Part shown: in pieces, positions 46,674 through 54,332 of the stretch | Layout of the letters: the number at the start of each line of letters is the position of its first letter | Position numbering within the stretch: the stretch's first letter is position 1 | Assembly (NCBI RefSeq): GCF_000238595.1 | Contig: NZ_AGTS01000046.1 | Coordinates: 1 to 64,000 of the forward strand | Direction of reading: 5' to 3' | From: Acidovorax sp. NO-1 | GTDB taxonomy: Bacteria > Pseudomonadota > Gammaproteobacteria > Burkholderiales > Burkholderiaceae_C | Length of the DNA stretch: 64,000 nucleotides | Notes under the pieces: generated by a model | Databases searched by the model: none | Told to the model about the DNA's origin: nothing | The model's input: the letters and a program-made list of their open reading frames with translations, nothing else | Position numbers and translations under genes: made by a program

Positions 46674-47459
46674 ATGACCCATCCAGACATCCATTTCGAA
46701 CTCACCGGCGACCAGCAGGAAGTGGCCGTGATCCGCCTGACCCGTGCGGCCAAGCGCAACGCGCTGAACGACGGCCTGATCCTCGCGCTGCGCGACCTGT
46801 TCGAGAAAATGCCCAGCACCGTGCGCGCCGCTGTCATCGATGGCGACGGCCCCCATTTCTGCGCAGGGCTCGACCTGTCGGAGCTGAAAGAACGCGACGC
46901 CGGCCAGGGCCTGCACCACTCGCGCATGTGGCATGCCGCGCTGGAGCGTGTGCAGTACGGCCCCGTGCCGGTGATTGCCGCGCTGCACGGCGCCGTGGTG
47001 GGCGGCGGGCTGGAGCTGGCCAGTGCCTGTCACATCCGCGTGGCCGACGAATCCACCTTCTACGCGCTGCCCGAGGGCTCGCGTGGCATCTTTGTGGGCG
47101 GTGGTGGTGCGGTGCGCATCCCCAAGCTGATTGGCGCCGCGCGCATGACGGACATGATGCTCACCGGCCGCGTCTACAACGCACAAGACGGTGAAAAGGT
47201 CGGCTTTGCGCAATACCTGGTGCCCGAAGGCAAGGCGTTCGAGAAGGCCCTGGAGCTGGCCGTGCGCGTGGCGCAGAACGCGCCACTGACCAACTACGCA
47301 CTGATGCACGCCCTGCCCCGCATTGCCGAGCAGCCCGCCGACCAGGGCTTCTTCACCGAAGCCATGATGGCCGCCATTGCGCAGAGTGCGCCCGAGGCCA
47401 AGGCGCGCCTGGCCGATTTCCTCGAAGGCCGCGCCGCCAAGGTCCGCAAGCAGGACTGA
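46674..47459 (+). CDS. Crotonase/enoyl-CoA hydratase family enzyme
   Basis: 261 residues from the ATG at 46674. The CoA-binding and oxyanion segments are RAAKRNALNDGLILALRDLF, DGDGPHFCAGLDLSEL and ALHGAVVGGGLELASACHIR; a catalytic-site glutamate is in LPEGSRGIFVGGGGAVRIPK. Together with the adjacent feruloyl-CoA synthase and an SDR it fits hydration of a cinnamoyl-CoA double bond. It could be a hydratase feeding beta-oxidation or a hydratase-lyase giving vanillin; the downstream SDR and acyl-CoA dehydrogenase favour the first. Confidence 0.85.
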   Translation: MTHPDIHFELTGDQQEVAVIRLTRAAKRNALNDGLILALRDLFEKMPSTVRAAVIDGDGPHFCAGLDLSELKERDAGQGLHHSRMWHAALERVQYGPVPVIAALHGAVVGGGLELASACHIRVADESTFYALPEGSRGIFVGGGGAVRIPKLIGAARMTDMMLTGRVYNAQDGEKVGFAQYLVPEGKAFEKALELAVRVAQNAPLTNYALMHALPRIAEQPADQGFFTEAMMAAIAQSAPEAKARLADFLEGRAAKVRKQD

Positions 47460-47482
47460 CGCCGTGCGTTTGCAACCCCAAC

Positions 47483-47542
47483 CCGTTCACGCTGAGCCTG
47501 CCCTAGCGCGGTACCAAGCTTCGACAAGCTCAGCCCGAACGG
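47483..47542. repeat. Inverted-repeat element between crotonase and fcs
   Basis: Arms ccgttcacgctgagc (47483-47497) and gctcagcccgaacgg (47528-47542) pair at 13 of 15 positions. The right arm with preceding ttcgacaa resembles a widely distributed gammaproteobacterial and betaproteobacterial intergenic palindrome. I saw one copy in the window. It may fold in the transcript between the two genes. Confidence 0.6.
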
Positions 47543-47612
47543 CCTGTAGGGATTCGACGCGGGTCCATACGAACCGCCTGCAGCCCTCTGCCCCAACCAC
47601 CCCGGATTCCCC

Positions 47613-49508
47613 ATGAGCGCACTGCCCCACACGCCCCCTTCGTCCACCCTGCCCCGCTACCGCCCGGTGACCTTCGGCGTCACCCGCGTCAGCCTGCGCG
47701 ACGGCGCAGCGGGCGTGCGCTACCTGCAGGCCGACCTGCCCCTGGGCGCCTACGCACGGCGTGTGACCGACTACCTGGTGCACTGGGCCGAGGCCACGCC
47801 GGACCGCAGCTTTCTGGCGCGGCGCGAGCAGCTCGGTGGCGGCGAGACCGGTGACTGGCAGCACGTGACCTACGCCCAGGCGCTCGACGCCGCGCGCAGC
47901 ATTGGCCAGGCGCTGCTGGACCGCGGCCTGAGCGCAGAGCGCCCGGTGGTGGTGCTGAGCGAGAACACTGTCGAACACGCGCTGCTGGCGCTGGGCTGCG
48001 TGTACGCCGGGGTACCTTACTGCCCCGTGTCGCCCGCCTACGCCACCGTGAGCCAGGACTACGACAAGCTGCGCCACGTCATCGACACGCTCACGCCCGG
48101 CCTGGTGTTTGCGGCCGACGGCGCGCGCTACGGCCGCGCCATCGCCGCCACGGTGGCCGCCGATGTGGAAGTGATCCTGGCCCAGGGCGCCATCGCGGGC
48201 CGCACCACCGGCACGTTCAGCAGCCTCAAGGCCACCGCCCCCACCCCGGCGGTGGACGCAGCCATGCACGCCACCGGCCCCGGCACCATCGTGAAGTTCC
48301 TGTTCACCAGCGGCTCCACCAAGATGCCCAAGCCGGTCATCAACACCCAGCGCATGTGGTGTGCCAACCTGCAGCAGATCACGCTGTCGCTGCCGGTGCT
48401 GGCCGAGGCCCCGCCCGTGCTGGTGGACTGGCTGCCGTGGAACCACACCTTCGGCAGCAACCACAACTTCGGCCTCACGCTGATGCATGGCGGCACGCTG
48501 TACATCGACGACGGCAAGCCCACGGCGGCATTGATCGGCGAAACGCTGCGCAACCTGCGCGAGATCGCGCCCACCGTGTACTTCAACGTGCCCACCGGCT
48601 TTGAAATGATTGCCGAGGCCATGAAGACCGACGCCGCGCTGCGCAGCAACCTGCTGTCGCGCGTGCGCCTGTTCTTCTACTCGGGCGCCGGCCTGGCCCA
48701 GCCCGTGTGGGACAGCCTGCACGCCACGCAAGAGGCCGCCATTGGCGAGCGCATCGTGATGTGCACGGGCCTGGGCATGACGGAATCCGCCCCCTCGGCC
48801 ATGTTCTGCAACAGCCCCGACGTGCGCTCCGGCCACATCGGCGCGCCCGTGCCCGGCATGGTGCTCAAGCTGGTGGAGGTGGATGGCAAGACCGAGGTGC
48901 GCTACCGCGGCCCCAACGTCACGCCCGGCTACTGGCGCTCCGACGCCGCCACGCGCGATGCGTTTGACGACGAAGGCTACCTGTGCACCGGCGACGCCGT
49001 GAAGTGGATCGACGAGAACAACATCCACCGGGGCCTGGCGTTTGACGGCCGCATTGCCGAGGACTTCAAGCTCTCCACCGGCACCTTCGTGAGCGTGGGC
49101 CCGATGCGCGCCAAGATCATCGTGGCGGGCGCGCCCTACATCCAGGACGTGGTGCTGACCGGCCTGAACATGAAGGAAGTGGGCGCCCTGCTGTTCCCCT
49201 CCCCCGCCTGCCGCGCCGTGGCGGAGGCTGCAGGCCTCGGCCCCGACGCGCCCTTGGCCGACGTGGTGGCCCACCCCGCCGTGCGCCAGCGCATCGAGGC
49301 CGTGCTGGACGGATTGGCCCGCGAGTCCACCGGCAGCGCCAGTCGTGTGGCACGTGCGCTGCTGATGGCCGAGCCGCCCTCCATCGACAAGGGCGAGATC
49401 ACCGACAAGGGCTCCGTCAACCAGCGCGCCGTGCTCAAGCACCGCGATGCACTGGTGCAGGCCCTGCACGACGACACCGCCCCCCACATCCTCAAACCCG
49501 GCGCCTGA
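47613..49508 (+). CDS. fcs: Feruloyl-CoA synthase (acyl-adenylate ligase)
   Basis: 631 residues, ANL superfamily. The P-loop-like A3 motif is LFTSGSTKMPKPVINTQ; other core motifs are PVSPAYATVSQDYDKLRHVI, DWLPWNHTFGSNHNFGLTL, MCTGLGMTESAPSAMF and GYLCTGDAVKWID. The length and the DWLPWNHTFG motif are specific for feruloyl-CoA synthases, which activate ferulate and related hydroxycinnamates with ATP and CoA. It starts the CoA-thioester route here, with crotonase, SDR and acyl-CoA dehydrogenase genes around it. Confidence 0.92.
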   Translation: MSALPHTPPSSTLPRYRPVTFGVTRVSLRDGAAGVRYLQADLPLGAYARRVTDYLVHWAEATPDRSFLARREQLGGGETGDWQHVTYAQALDAARSIGQALLDRGLSAERPVVVLSENTVEHALLALGCVYAGVPYCPVSPAYATVSQDYDKLRHVIDTLTPGLVFAADGARYGRAIAATVAADVEVILAQGAIAGRTTGTFSSLKATAPTPAVDAAMHATGPGTIVKFLFTSGSTKMPKPVINTQRMWCANLQQITLSLPVLAEAPPVLVDWLPWNHTFGSNHNFGLTLMHGGTLYIDDGKPTAALIGETLRNLREIAPTVYFNVPTGFEMIAEAMKTDAALRSNLLSRVRLFFYSGAGLAQPVWDSLHATQEAAIGERIVMCTGLGMTESAPSAMFCNSPDVRSGHIGAPVPGMVLKLVEVDGKTEVRYRGPNVTPGYWRSDAATRDAFDDEGYLCTGDAVKWIDENNIHRGLAFDGRIAEDFKLSTGTFVSVGPMRAKIIVAGAPYIQDVVLTGLNMKEVGALLFPSPACRAVAEAAGLGPDAPLADVVAHPAVRQRIEAVLDGLARESTGSASRVARALLMAEPPSIDKGEITDKGSVNQRAVLKHRDALVQALHDDTAPHILKPGA

Positions 49509-49530
49509 GCGCCACCACCAGGATTCCACC

Positions 49531-50316
49531 ATGCAGATTCAAGGACAAGCCGCCCTCGTGACGGGTGGCGCATCGGGCCTCGGCGAGGCCACCGCACGCG
49601 AACTGGCCCGCCGGGGCGCCAAGGTGGCCGTGCTCGACCGCAATGCCGAGCTGGCCGAAAAGGTCGCCGCCGAGATTGGCAAAGAGTTTGGCAACGGCTG
49701 CGCCGTGGCCTGCGCCTGCGACATCACCGATGCGGCCAGCGTCACCGCTGCGCTGGAGAAAGCCGCAGCCGCCCACGGCCCCGCGCGCATCCTGATGAAC
49801 GTGGCCGGCATCGGCAGCGCCAAGCGCGTGGTGCAGCGCGACGGCAGCGCTGCGCCGCTGGAAGACTTTGTGCGCGTGGTCAACATCAACCTCATCGGCA
49901 GCTACAACGTGAGCCGTTTGTTTGCCGCTGCGTGCGCCAAGCTGCCCGTGCTGGACAACGGCGAGCGCGGCGTGATGATGTTCACTGCCTCCGTCGCCGC
50001 GTTTGACGGCCAGGTGGGCCAGCAGGCCTACAGCGCATCCAAAGCGGGCCTGGCCGGCATGACGCTGCCCATGGCGCGCGACCTGGCGCAGCACGCCATC
50101 CGCGTGTGCACCGTGGCACCCGGCCTGTTTGCCACACCGCTGATGAAAGAGCTGCCCGAAGCCGTGCAGCAGTCGCTGGCGGCCAGCATCCCTTTTCCGC
50201 CGCGCCTGGGCAAGCCCGAAGAGTTTGCCGAGCTGGCCTGCCACATCGTCACCAACGGGCACTTGAACGGCGAAGTCATCCGCCTGGACGGCGCCCTGCG
50301 CATGGCGCCGAGATGA
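49531..50316 (+). CDS. SDR-family 3-hydroxyacyl-CoA dehydrogenase-like oxidoreductase
   Basis: 261 residues from the ATG at 49531. Rossmann motif TGGASGLGEATARELA, NVAGIG, catalytic Ser in FTASVAAFDG and YSASKAGLAG with Tyr/Lys. The sequence resembles type-2 (HSD10-like) 3-hydroxyacyl-CoA dehydrogenases, which oxidise the 3-hydroxyacyl-CoA made by a hydratase. It starts 22 bp after the feruloyl-CoA synthase stop, so they are co-transcribed. This supports beta-oxidative shortening of the hydroxycinnamate side chain. Confidence 0.87.
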   Translation: MQIQGQAALVTGGASGLGEATARELARRGAKVAVLDRNAELAEKVAAEIGKEFGNGCAVACACDITDAASVTAALEKAAAAHGPARILMNVAGIGSAKRVVQRDGSAAPLEDFVRVVNINLIGSYNVSRLFAAACAKLPVLDNGERGVMMFTASVAAFDGQVGQQAYSASKAGLAGMTLPMARDLAQHAIRVCTVAPGLFATPLMKELPEAVQQSLAASIPFPPRLGKPEEFAELACHIVTNGHLNGEVIRLDGALRMAPR

Positions 50317-50320
50317 AGCA

Positions 50321-50430
50321 CCCCCTGAGTCGCTACGCGCCTTCCCCCTCTCCTTCGGGAGGGGGACGCCACCGGTGGCCTGGCAAAGCCAGTTCCACGG
50401 TGGCACTGGCGGGAGGCGCGCCAGTGTCAA
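50321..50430. repeat. Family-2 intergenic repeat, copy c
   Basis: ccccctgagtcgctacgcgc, gggagggggacgccaccggt and ggcctggcaaagccagttcc, followed by a second short dyad ggcactggcgggaggcgcgc cagtg. Same end as the second module of copy b. Lies in the SDR to TctC-receptor gap. Confidence 0.75.
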
Positions 50431-50524
50431 CGGTCAGCGCGCAGCGAAATGAAGGACGCGATGGTGTGAGCCAAACACTGCGTTGAATATCGAAAACTCA
50501 CCAAGCACTACACCAGGAGACAAC

Positions 50525-51517
50525 ATGACAACCACCCGACGCCACTTTGTACAAACCCTCGGCTCGGCCGCGGCCCTCGGGGCGTTCTATCCCCTGACCA
50601 CATTTGCTCAGGCACTGGACCAGGTCAAGATCATGTATGGCTTTCCCGCCGGCAGCGCAGGCGACAGCGTGGCGCGCCGCGTGGCCGAAAAGCTGGGCGG
50701 AACGGCCTACAGCAAGAACCCCGGCTTTGTGGAGAACAAGCCCGGCGCCGGCGGCCGCATTGCGGTGGAAACGCTGAAGAACTCCCCGGCCGATGGCTCG
50801 GTGCTGACGCTGGCCCCCGTGTCGGCCATGGCGGTGTACCCCCACATCTACCCCAAGCTCAGCTACAAGCCGGAGGAAGTCACGCCAGTTTCCATCGGCG
50901 CGATCATGCACCACGGCCTGGCGGTGGGGCCTGCCGTGCCCGCTGAAGTGAAAACGCTGGCGGACTTCCTGAAGTGGGCCAAGGCCAACCCCGACAAGGC
51001 CATGTACGGCACGCCCGGCGCGGGCACCATGCCCCACCTGCTGGGCGCGCTACTGGGCATCCGCGCCAATGTGGAACTCAAGCACGTGCCCTACCGCGGC
51101 ACTGTGCCCAGCATCACCGACCTGGTGGGCGGCCAGATCGCTGCCGCCATGAACCCCAGTGGTGATTACCTGCAGTACATGAAGACCGGCCGCGTGCGCG
51201 TGCTGGCCACGTCGGGAAAAAAGCGTTCGCCCTACCTGCCCGACGTGCCCACCTTCACCGAACTGGGCTTCCCCGATGTGACCTCCGAGGAATGGTTTGG
51301 CTTCTACGCCCCGGCCAAGACCCCGGCCGCCACACTGGCCAGCGCCAACGCAGCCATCACGGCCGCCCTCAAGGACAAGGCCGTGATCGACTCGATCGGC
51401 GTTGTCGGGCTTGTGGCCCACGGCAGCACCCCGCAGGAAATGCTGGCCGACCAGAAGGCCGAGTTCGAGCGCTGGGGCCCGCTGGTCAAGCAGATCGGGT
51501 TCACCTCGGAAAGCTGA
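50525..51517 (+). CDS. TctC-family (Bug) periplasmic substrate-binding protein
   Basis: 330 residues from the ATG at 50525. The N-terminus TTRRHFVQTLGSAAALGAFY carries a twin-arginine-like motif, so Tat export is possible. Bug/TctC landmarks: YGFPAGSAGDSVARRVAEKL, ENKPGAGGRIAVETLKNSPA, YGTPGAGTMPHLLGAL and PDVPTFTELGFPDV. These receptors bind carboxylates for tripartite tricarboxylate transporters; no TctA/TctB membrane genes are adjacent. The cluster context suggests an aromatic acid ligand such as a hydroxycinnamate. Confidence 0.92.
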   Translation: MTTTRRHFVQTLGSAAALGAFYPLTTFAQALDQVKIMYGFPAGSAGDSVARRVAEKLGGTAYSKNPGFVENKPGAGGRIAVETLKNSPADGSVLTLAPVSAMAVYPHIYPKLSYKPEEVTPVSIGAIMHHGLAVGPAVPAEVKTLADFLKWAKANPDKAMYGTPGAGTMPHLLGALLGIRANVELKHVPYRGTVPSITDLVGGQIAAAMNPSGDYLQYMKTGRVRVLATSGKKRSPYLPDVPTFTELGFPDVTSEEWFGFYAPAKTPAATLASANAAITAALKDKAVIDSIGVVGLVAHGSTPQEMLADQKAEFERWGPLVKQIGFTSES

Positions 51518-51523
51518 GGGTCA

Positions 51524-51650
51524 CCCCCCTGAGGCGCTACGCGCCTTCACCCCCTCTCTCACGCTGGCGCGTGGGAGGGGGACGCCGCCAGCGCGGCAGG
51601 GCGGCCCTTGCGCGGCGGCCCTCGCCTTGGGGCGCGCCGGTATCCACGGA
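51524..51650. repeat. Family-2 intergenic repeat, copy d
   Basis: cccccctgaggcgctacgcg, ggacgccgccagcgcggcag and ggcggcccttgcgcggcggc. Closest to copy a at 7.3 kb in its second half. Lies in the 282-bp gap before the acyl-CoA dehydrogenase gene, with no gene visible. Confidence 0.75.
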
Positions 51651-51744
51651 CACAGGCGTGGCAGCGCTTTTAACGCGAACCCCATCACCCGTTCGGGCCG
51701 AAGGCGAGCGGCCCGCCGACTCAGTTCAAGAACTCAAGCAAAAA

Positions 51745-51788
51745 CAGCCTCCAGCGCTTATCCAGAAAGCGTCAGCAGCTATCAAAAC
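51745..51788 (+). repeat. Family-1 palindromic repeat, copy 8 (forward)
   Basis: cagcctccagcgcttatcca followed by gaaagcgtcagcagctatca. It ends 12 bp before the acyl-CoA dehydrogenase ATG and covers the expected ribosome-binding region border (aagag downstream of it). Confidence 0.8.
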
Positions 51789-51799
51789 AAGAGTAATTC

Positions 51800-53503
51800 A
51801 TGCCCGCACGCCAGTCCCTCGCCGACATCCAGTTCTTGCTGAACAACGTGCTGCAGGCCCCCGCGCAGTGGCAGGCGCTGGCGCCGTTTGCCGACACCGA
51901 TGCCGACCTGGCCGCCCAGGTGCTGGCCGAAGCCGCCAGGTTTGTGGACACCGCCGTGGCCCCGCTGCAGCGCACGGGCGACGAGGTGGGCTGCCGGTTT
52001 GACGCAGGGCAGGTGCACACGCCGCCGGGTTTTCGCGAGGCCTACCAGGCCTTCTGGCAAGGCGGCTGGCCCGCGCTGGCCTGCGCGCTGGAGGACGGCG
52101 GCCAGGGCCTGCCCACGGTGCTGGAATGCGTGCTGTACGAATGGCTGGCCGGGGCCAACCACGGCTGGACCATGGCGCCCGGCCTGCTACACGGCGCGTA
52201 CGAATGCATCAAGCACCACGCCAGCGATGCGCTGAAGGCGCAGTACCTGGAGAAGGTCGCCACCGGCGAGTGGCTGGCCACCATGTGCCTGACCGAAGCC
52301 CACGCGGGCAGCGACCTGGGGCTGGTGCGCACACGCGGCGTGCCCCAGCCCGACGGCAGCGCGCGGGTGAACGGCAGCAAGATTTTTATCTCCGGCGGTG
52401 AGCACGACCTGACGGACAACATCGTCCACCTGGTGCTGGCGCGCCTGCCCGATGCACCGGCGGGGCCCAAGGGCCTGTCGCTGTTCCTGGTGCCCAAGAT
52501 TCTTCAGGATGGCACCCGCAATGCTGTCGTTTGCGAGCGCATCGAAGAAAAGATGGGCCTGCACGGCAGCCCCACCTGCGTGATGCGCTTTGACGACGCC
52601 ACCGGCTGGCTGGTGGGTGAGGCGAACAAGGGCCTGGCCGCCATGTTCGTGATGATGAACGCCGCACGCCTGCACGTGGGCTTGCAAGGCATCGGCCTGC
52701 TGGAGGCCGCGTGGCAAAAAGCCAGTGCCTACGCCGCAGAGCGCCGCCAGATGCGCGCCCCCGGCGCCAAGGACACCAGCCTCATTCAAGACCACCCCGC
52801 CATCCGCCGCATCCTGCACACGCAGCGCGCCTGGATCGACGGCGGGCGCGTGCTGGCTTACCACACGGCCCTGCAACTGGACGTGGCCAAGCACCACCCC
52901 GACGCTGCCGAGCGCGCTGCCGCGCAACGCTGGTGCGCGCTTGTCACGCCCGTGCTCAAGGCCGCGCTCACCGACCAGGGTTTTCACGGCGCCAGCGCCT
53001 GCCTGCAGGTGTTTGGCGGCCACGGCTACGTGCGCGAATGGGGCATCGAACAGATCGTGCGCGATGCGCGCGTGGCCATGATCTACGAGGGCACGAACGA
53101 GATCCAGGCCATCGACCTGCTGGTGCGCAAGGCGCTGGCCGATGGGGGCCAGGGCCTGGCGGCGCTGCTGGCTGCACTGCCCGGCGCAGCCCCCAGCGCC
53201 GCTGCCAGCGCGCGCCGCCATGCGCTGGTCGAGATCACACAGACCCTGGCGATCGCCGCCCAGTCCGACCCCGAACTGCCCTACTGGGTGGCCGACGACT
53301 ACCTGCGCGCCGTGGCACTGGTGCTCCTGGAATGGGCCTGGGGCCAGATCGGCGCCGCCCACCGCACCGCGCCCAACACTGCGCGCGACCGCTGGAGCGC
53401 GCCAGCCCAGGCCTTTGCACAGTGGGTGCTGCCCGAATTCGACCTGCGCACCAGCATCCTGCGCCACGCGATTGCACAGGCACTTGAATTCCGAACCAAA
53501 TAG
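51800..53503 (+). CDS. Acyl-CoA dehydrogenase (long, C-terminally extended type)
   Basis: 567 residues. N-terminal ACAD domains include WPALACALEDGGQGLPTVLE and MCLTEAHAGSDLGLVRTRG (FAD-binding loop); the middle domain has VNGSKIFISGGEHDLTDN; the C-terminal domain has HGASACLQVFGGHGYVREWG and the catalytic-type glutamate in MIYEGTNEIQAIDLLVRKAL. The 570-residue class with a helical C-terminal extension includes enzymes acting on aryl- or medium-chain thioesters. Here it probably oxidises a phenylpropanoyl-CoA. The stop codon (TAG at 53501) is provided by a family-1 repeat. Confidence 0.9.
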   Translation: MPARQSLADIQFLLNNVLQAPAQWQALAPFADTDADLAAQVLAEAARFVDTAVAPLQRTGDEVGCRFDAGQVHTPPGFREAYQAFWQGGWPALACALEDGGQGLPTVLECVLYEWLAGANHGWTMAPGLLHGAYECIKHHASDALKAQYLEKVATGEWLATMCLTEAHAGSDLGLVRTRGVPQPDGSARVNGSKIFISGGEHDLTDNIVHLVLARLPDAPAGPKGLSLFLVPKILQDGTRNAVVCERIEEKMGLHGSPTCVMRFDDATGWLVGEANKGLAAMFVMMNAARLHVGLQGIGLLEAAWQKASAYAAERRQMRAPGAKDTSLIQDHPAIRRILHTQRAWIDGGRVLAYHTALQLDVAKHHPDAAERAAAQRWCALVTPVLKAALTDQGFHGASACLQVFGGHGYVREWGIEQIVRDARVAMIYEGTNEIQAIDLLVRKALADGGQGLAALLAALPGAAPSAAASARRHALVEITQTLAIAAQSDPELPYWVADDYLRAVALVLLEWAWGQIGAAHRTAPNTARDRWSAPAQAFAQWVLPEFDLRTSILRHAIAQALEFRTK

Positions 53504-53542
53504 GCCGCTAGCGCTTGATGTATCAGCGCGATCAGCTATCTA
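53498..53542 (+). repeat. Family-1 palindromic repeat, copy 9 (forward), supplies a stop codon
   Basis: aaataggccgctagcgcttg then atgtatcagcgcgatcagct atc. The TAG within aaatagg (consensus aaattgg) ends the acyl-CoA dehydrogenase frame. The right core arm is degenerate. Confidence 0.78.
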
Positions 53543-53579
53543 TTCAATAGCAATCATTGCACCCTGTGCACCCACAGCC

Positions 53580-53815
53580 CGGCAAGCAGGCCAGCTGGCC
53601 CACCACACCATCAACGTCGGTGCGTTTGCGCGCCTGTTCCTGGTGCCCGGCATGAACCGCTGTTCCGGCGGCCCCGCCACCGACCAGTTCGACATGCTGG
53701 CCCCGCTGGTGGCTTGGGTGGAACAATGCAAGGTGTCCAACGGCGTAACGGCGTAACGGCGAAGGCTCGCAGCGCGAGGGCCAAGGTGGTCAACAGCAAG
53801 CTGCCCGCCAGCTAA
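53580..53815 (+). pseudogene. Remnant of tannase/feruloyl esterase C-terminus
   Basis: The frame reading LAHHTINVGAFARLFLVPGM then NRCSGGPATDQFDMLAPLVA and WVEQCKVSNGVTA matches the C-terminal part of tannase-family feruloyl esterases. In intact enzymes the catalytic His follows PGM-N/G (PGMNHC); here it is Arg, and the frame breaks at an octamer duplication (gcgtaacg twice, near 53745-53760) before AKARSARAKVVNSKLPAS and a stop. All of the catalytic N-terminal domain is missing. It would have released ferulate from esters, fitting the neighbouring ferulate genes, so this looks like the edge of a deletion. Confidence 0.72.
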
Positions 53816-53900
53816 TCCGCCAACCGCTCCAGGCCGCTGTGCTGTCGCCGCTTTGATAGCAGGCCACCATAGCGCGATACAGGTAGGTAGAAGTCTGATG
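53812..53900 (-). pseudogene. Fragment of a pobA-like gene
   Basis: The minus strand encodes YLYRAMVACYQSGDST, matching [18 protein letters not shown] of the intact PobA at 57 kb. Allowing a one-base slip before it gives SDFY, and another after it gives GLERLAD before a TAG. Two frameshifts and no flanking PobA sequence mean a decayed remnant of about 30 codons. It lies tail to tail with the esterase remnant and in the same orientation as the intact pobA 3 kb away. Confidence 0.6.
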
Positions 53901-53931
53901 GTCCGCAGGCTGTCGCAGGAAATCCAGCCAC

Positions 53932-54093
53932 CTACTCCGATGCGCCCGGTGTGCGTTCAGCCAGCACTGGCGATCTGCTGGCTTCTTCTTTCGCCTTCTT
54001 CCCCTGGTCGTAGTGCCACTTGATGGCGAAGAACATGCCGGTGCCGAACACGGCCGCCTTGAACACAATGAAGACTATCGGGACCCAATCCAT
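53932..54093 (-). CDS. 53-residue single-pass membrane protein
   Basis: ATG at 54093 with an aggaa element about 12 bp upstream. The protein opens MDWVPIVFIVFKAAVFGTGM, continues FFAIKWHYDQGKKAKEEASR, and ends APGASE-like (TPGASE). One N-terminal transmembrane helix is followed by a charged tail. I do not recognise a family, but the hydropathy and the SD make a real gene plausible. It sits in the rearranged region between the ferulate cluster and hipBA. The 239 bp between it and hipA show a short open frame ending VESHIDTLGK with no good start, otherwise nothing. Confidence 0.5.
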   Translation of the reverse strand: MDWVPIVFIVFKAAVFGTGMFFAIKWHYDQGKKAKEEASRSPVLAERTPGASE

Positions 54094-54332
54094 CTTTGAG
54101 ATTTTCCTGGCTGTTGGTTGGCACTATCGCGGGTGAAGTGCGCGGCCTCAAAACGCTGCGTCGGCAGCTTCATCGTGTTCAAGCCATCGTCGAATCTCAC
54201 ATCGACACATTGGGCAAATGATCTGAAAACTTGGCGCTATGCTATCGGGCCTGCCGTGCGGGCGTAAGCATCAGTTCTGCCTAAATTTTCCGTAGCAGAT
54301 GGAGTTCGCTGTGCAGAGCGACTGCCTGCCGA

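Noticed and set aside
47487-49532. 681-residue minus-strand open frame
   Set aside because: Antisense to feruloyl-CoA synthase; low complexity and no recognisable domain.
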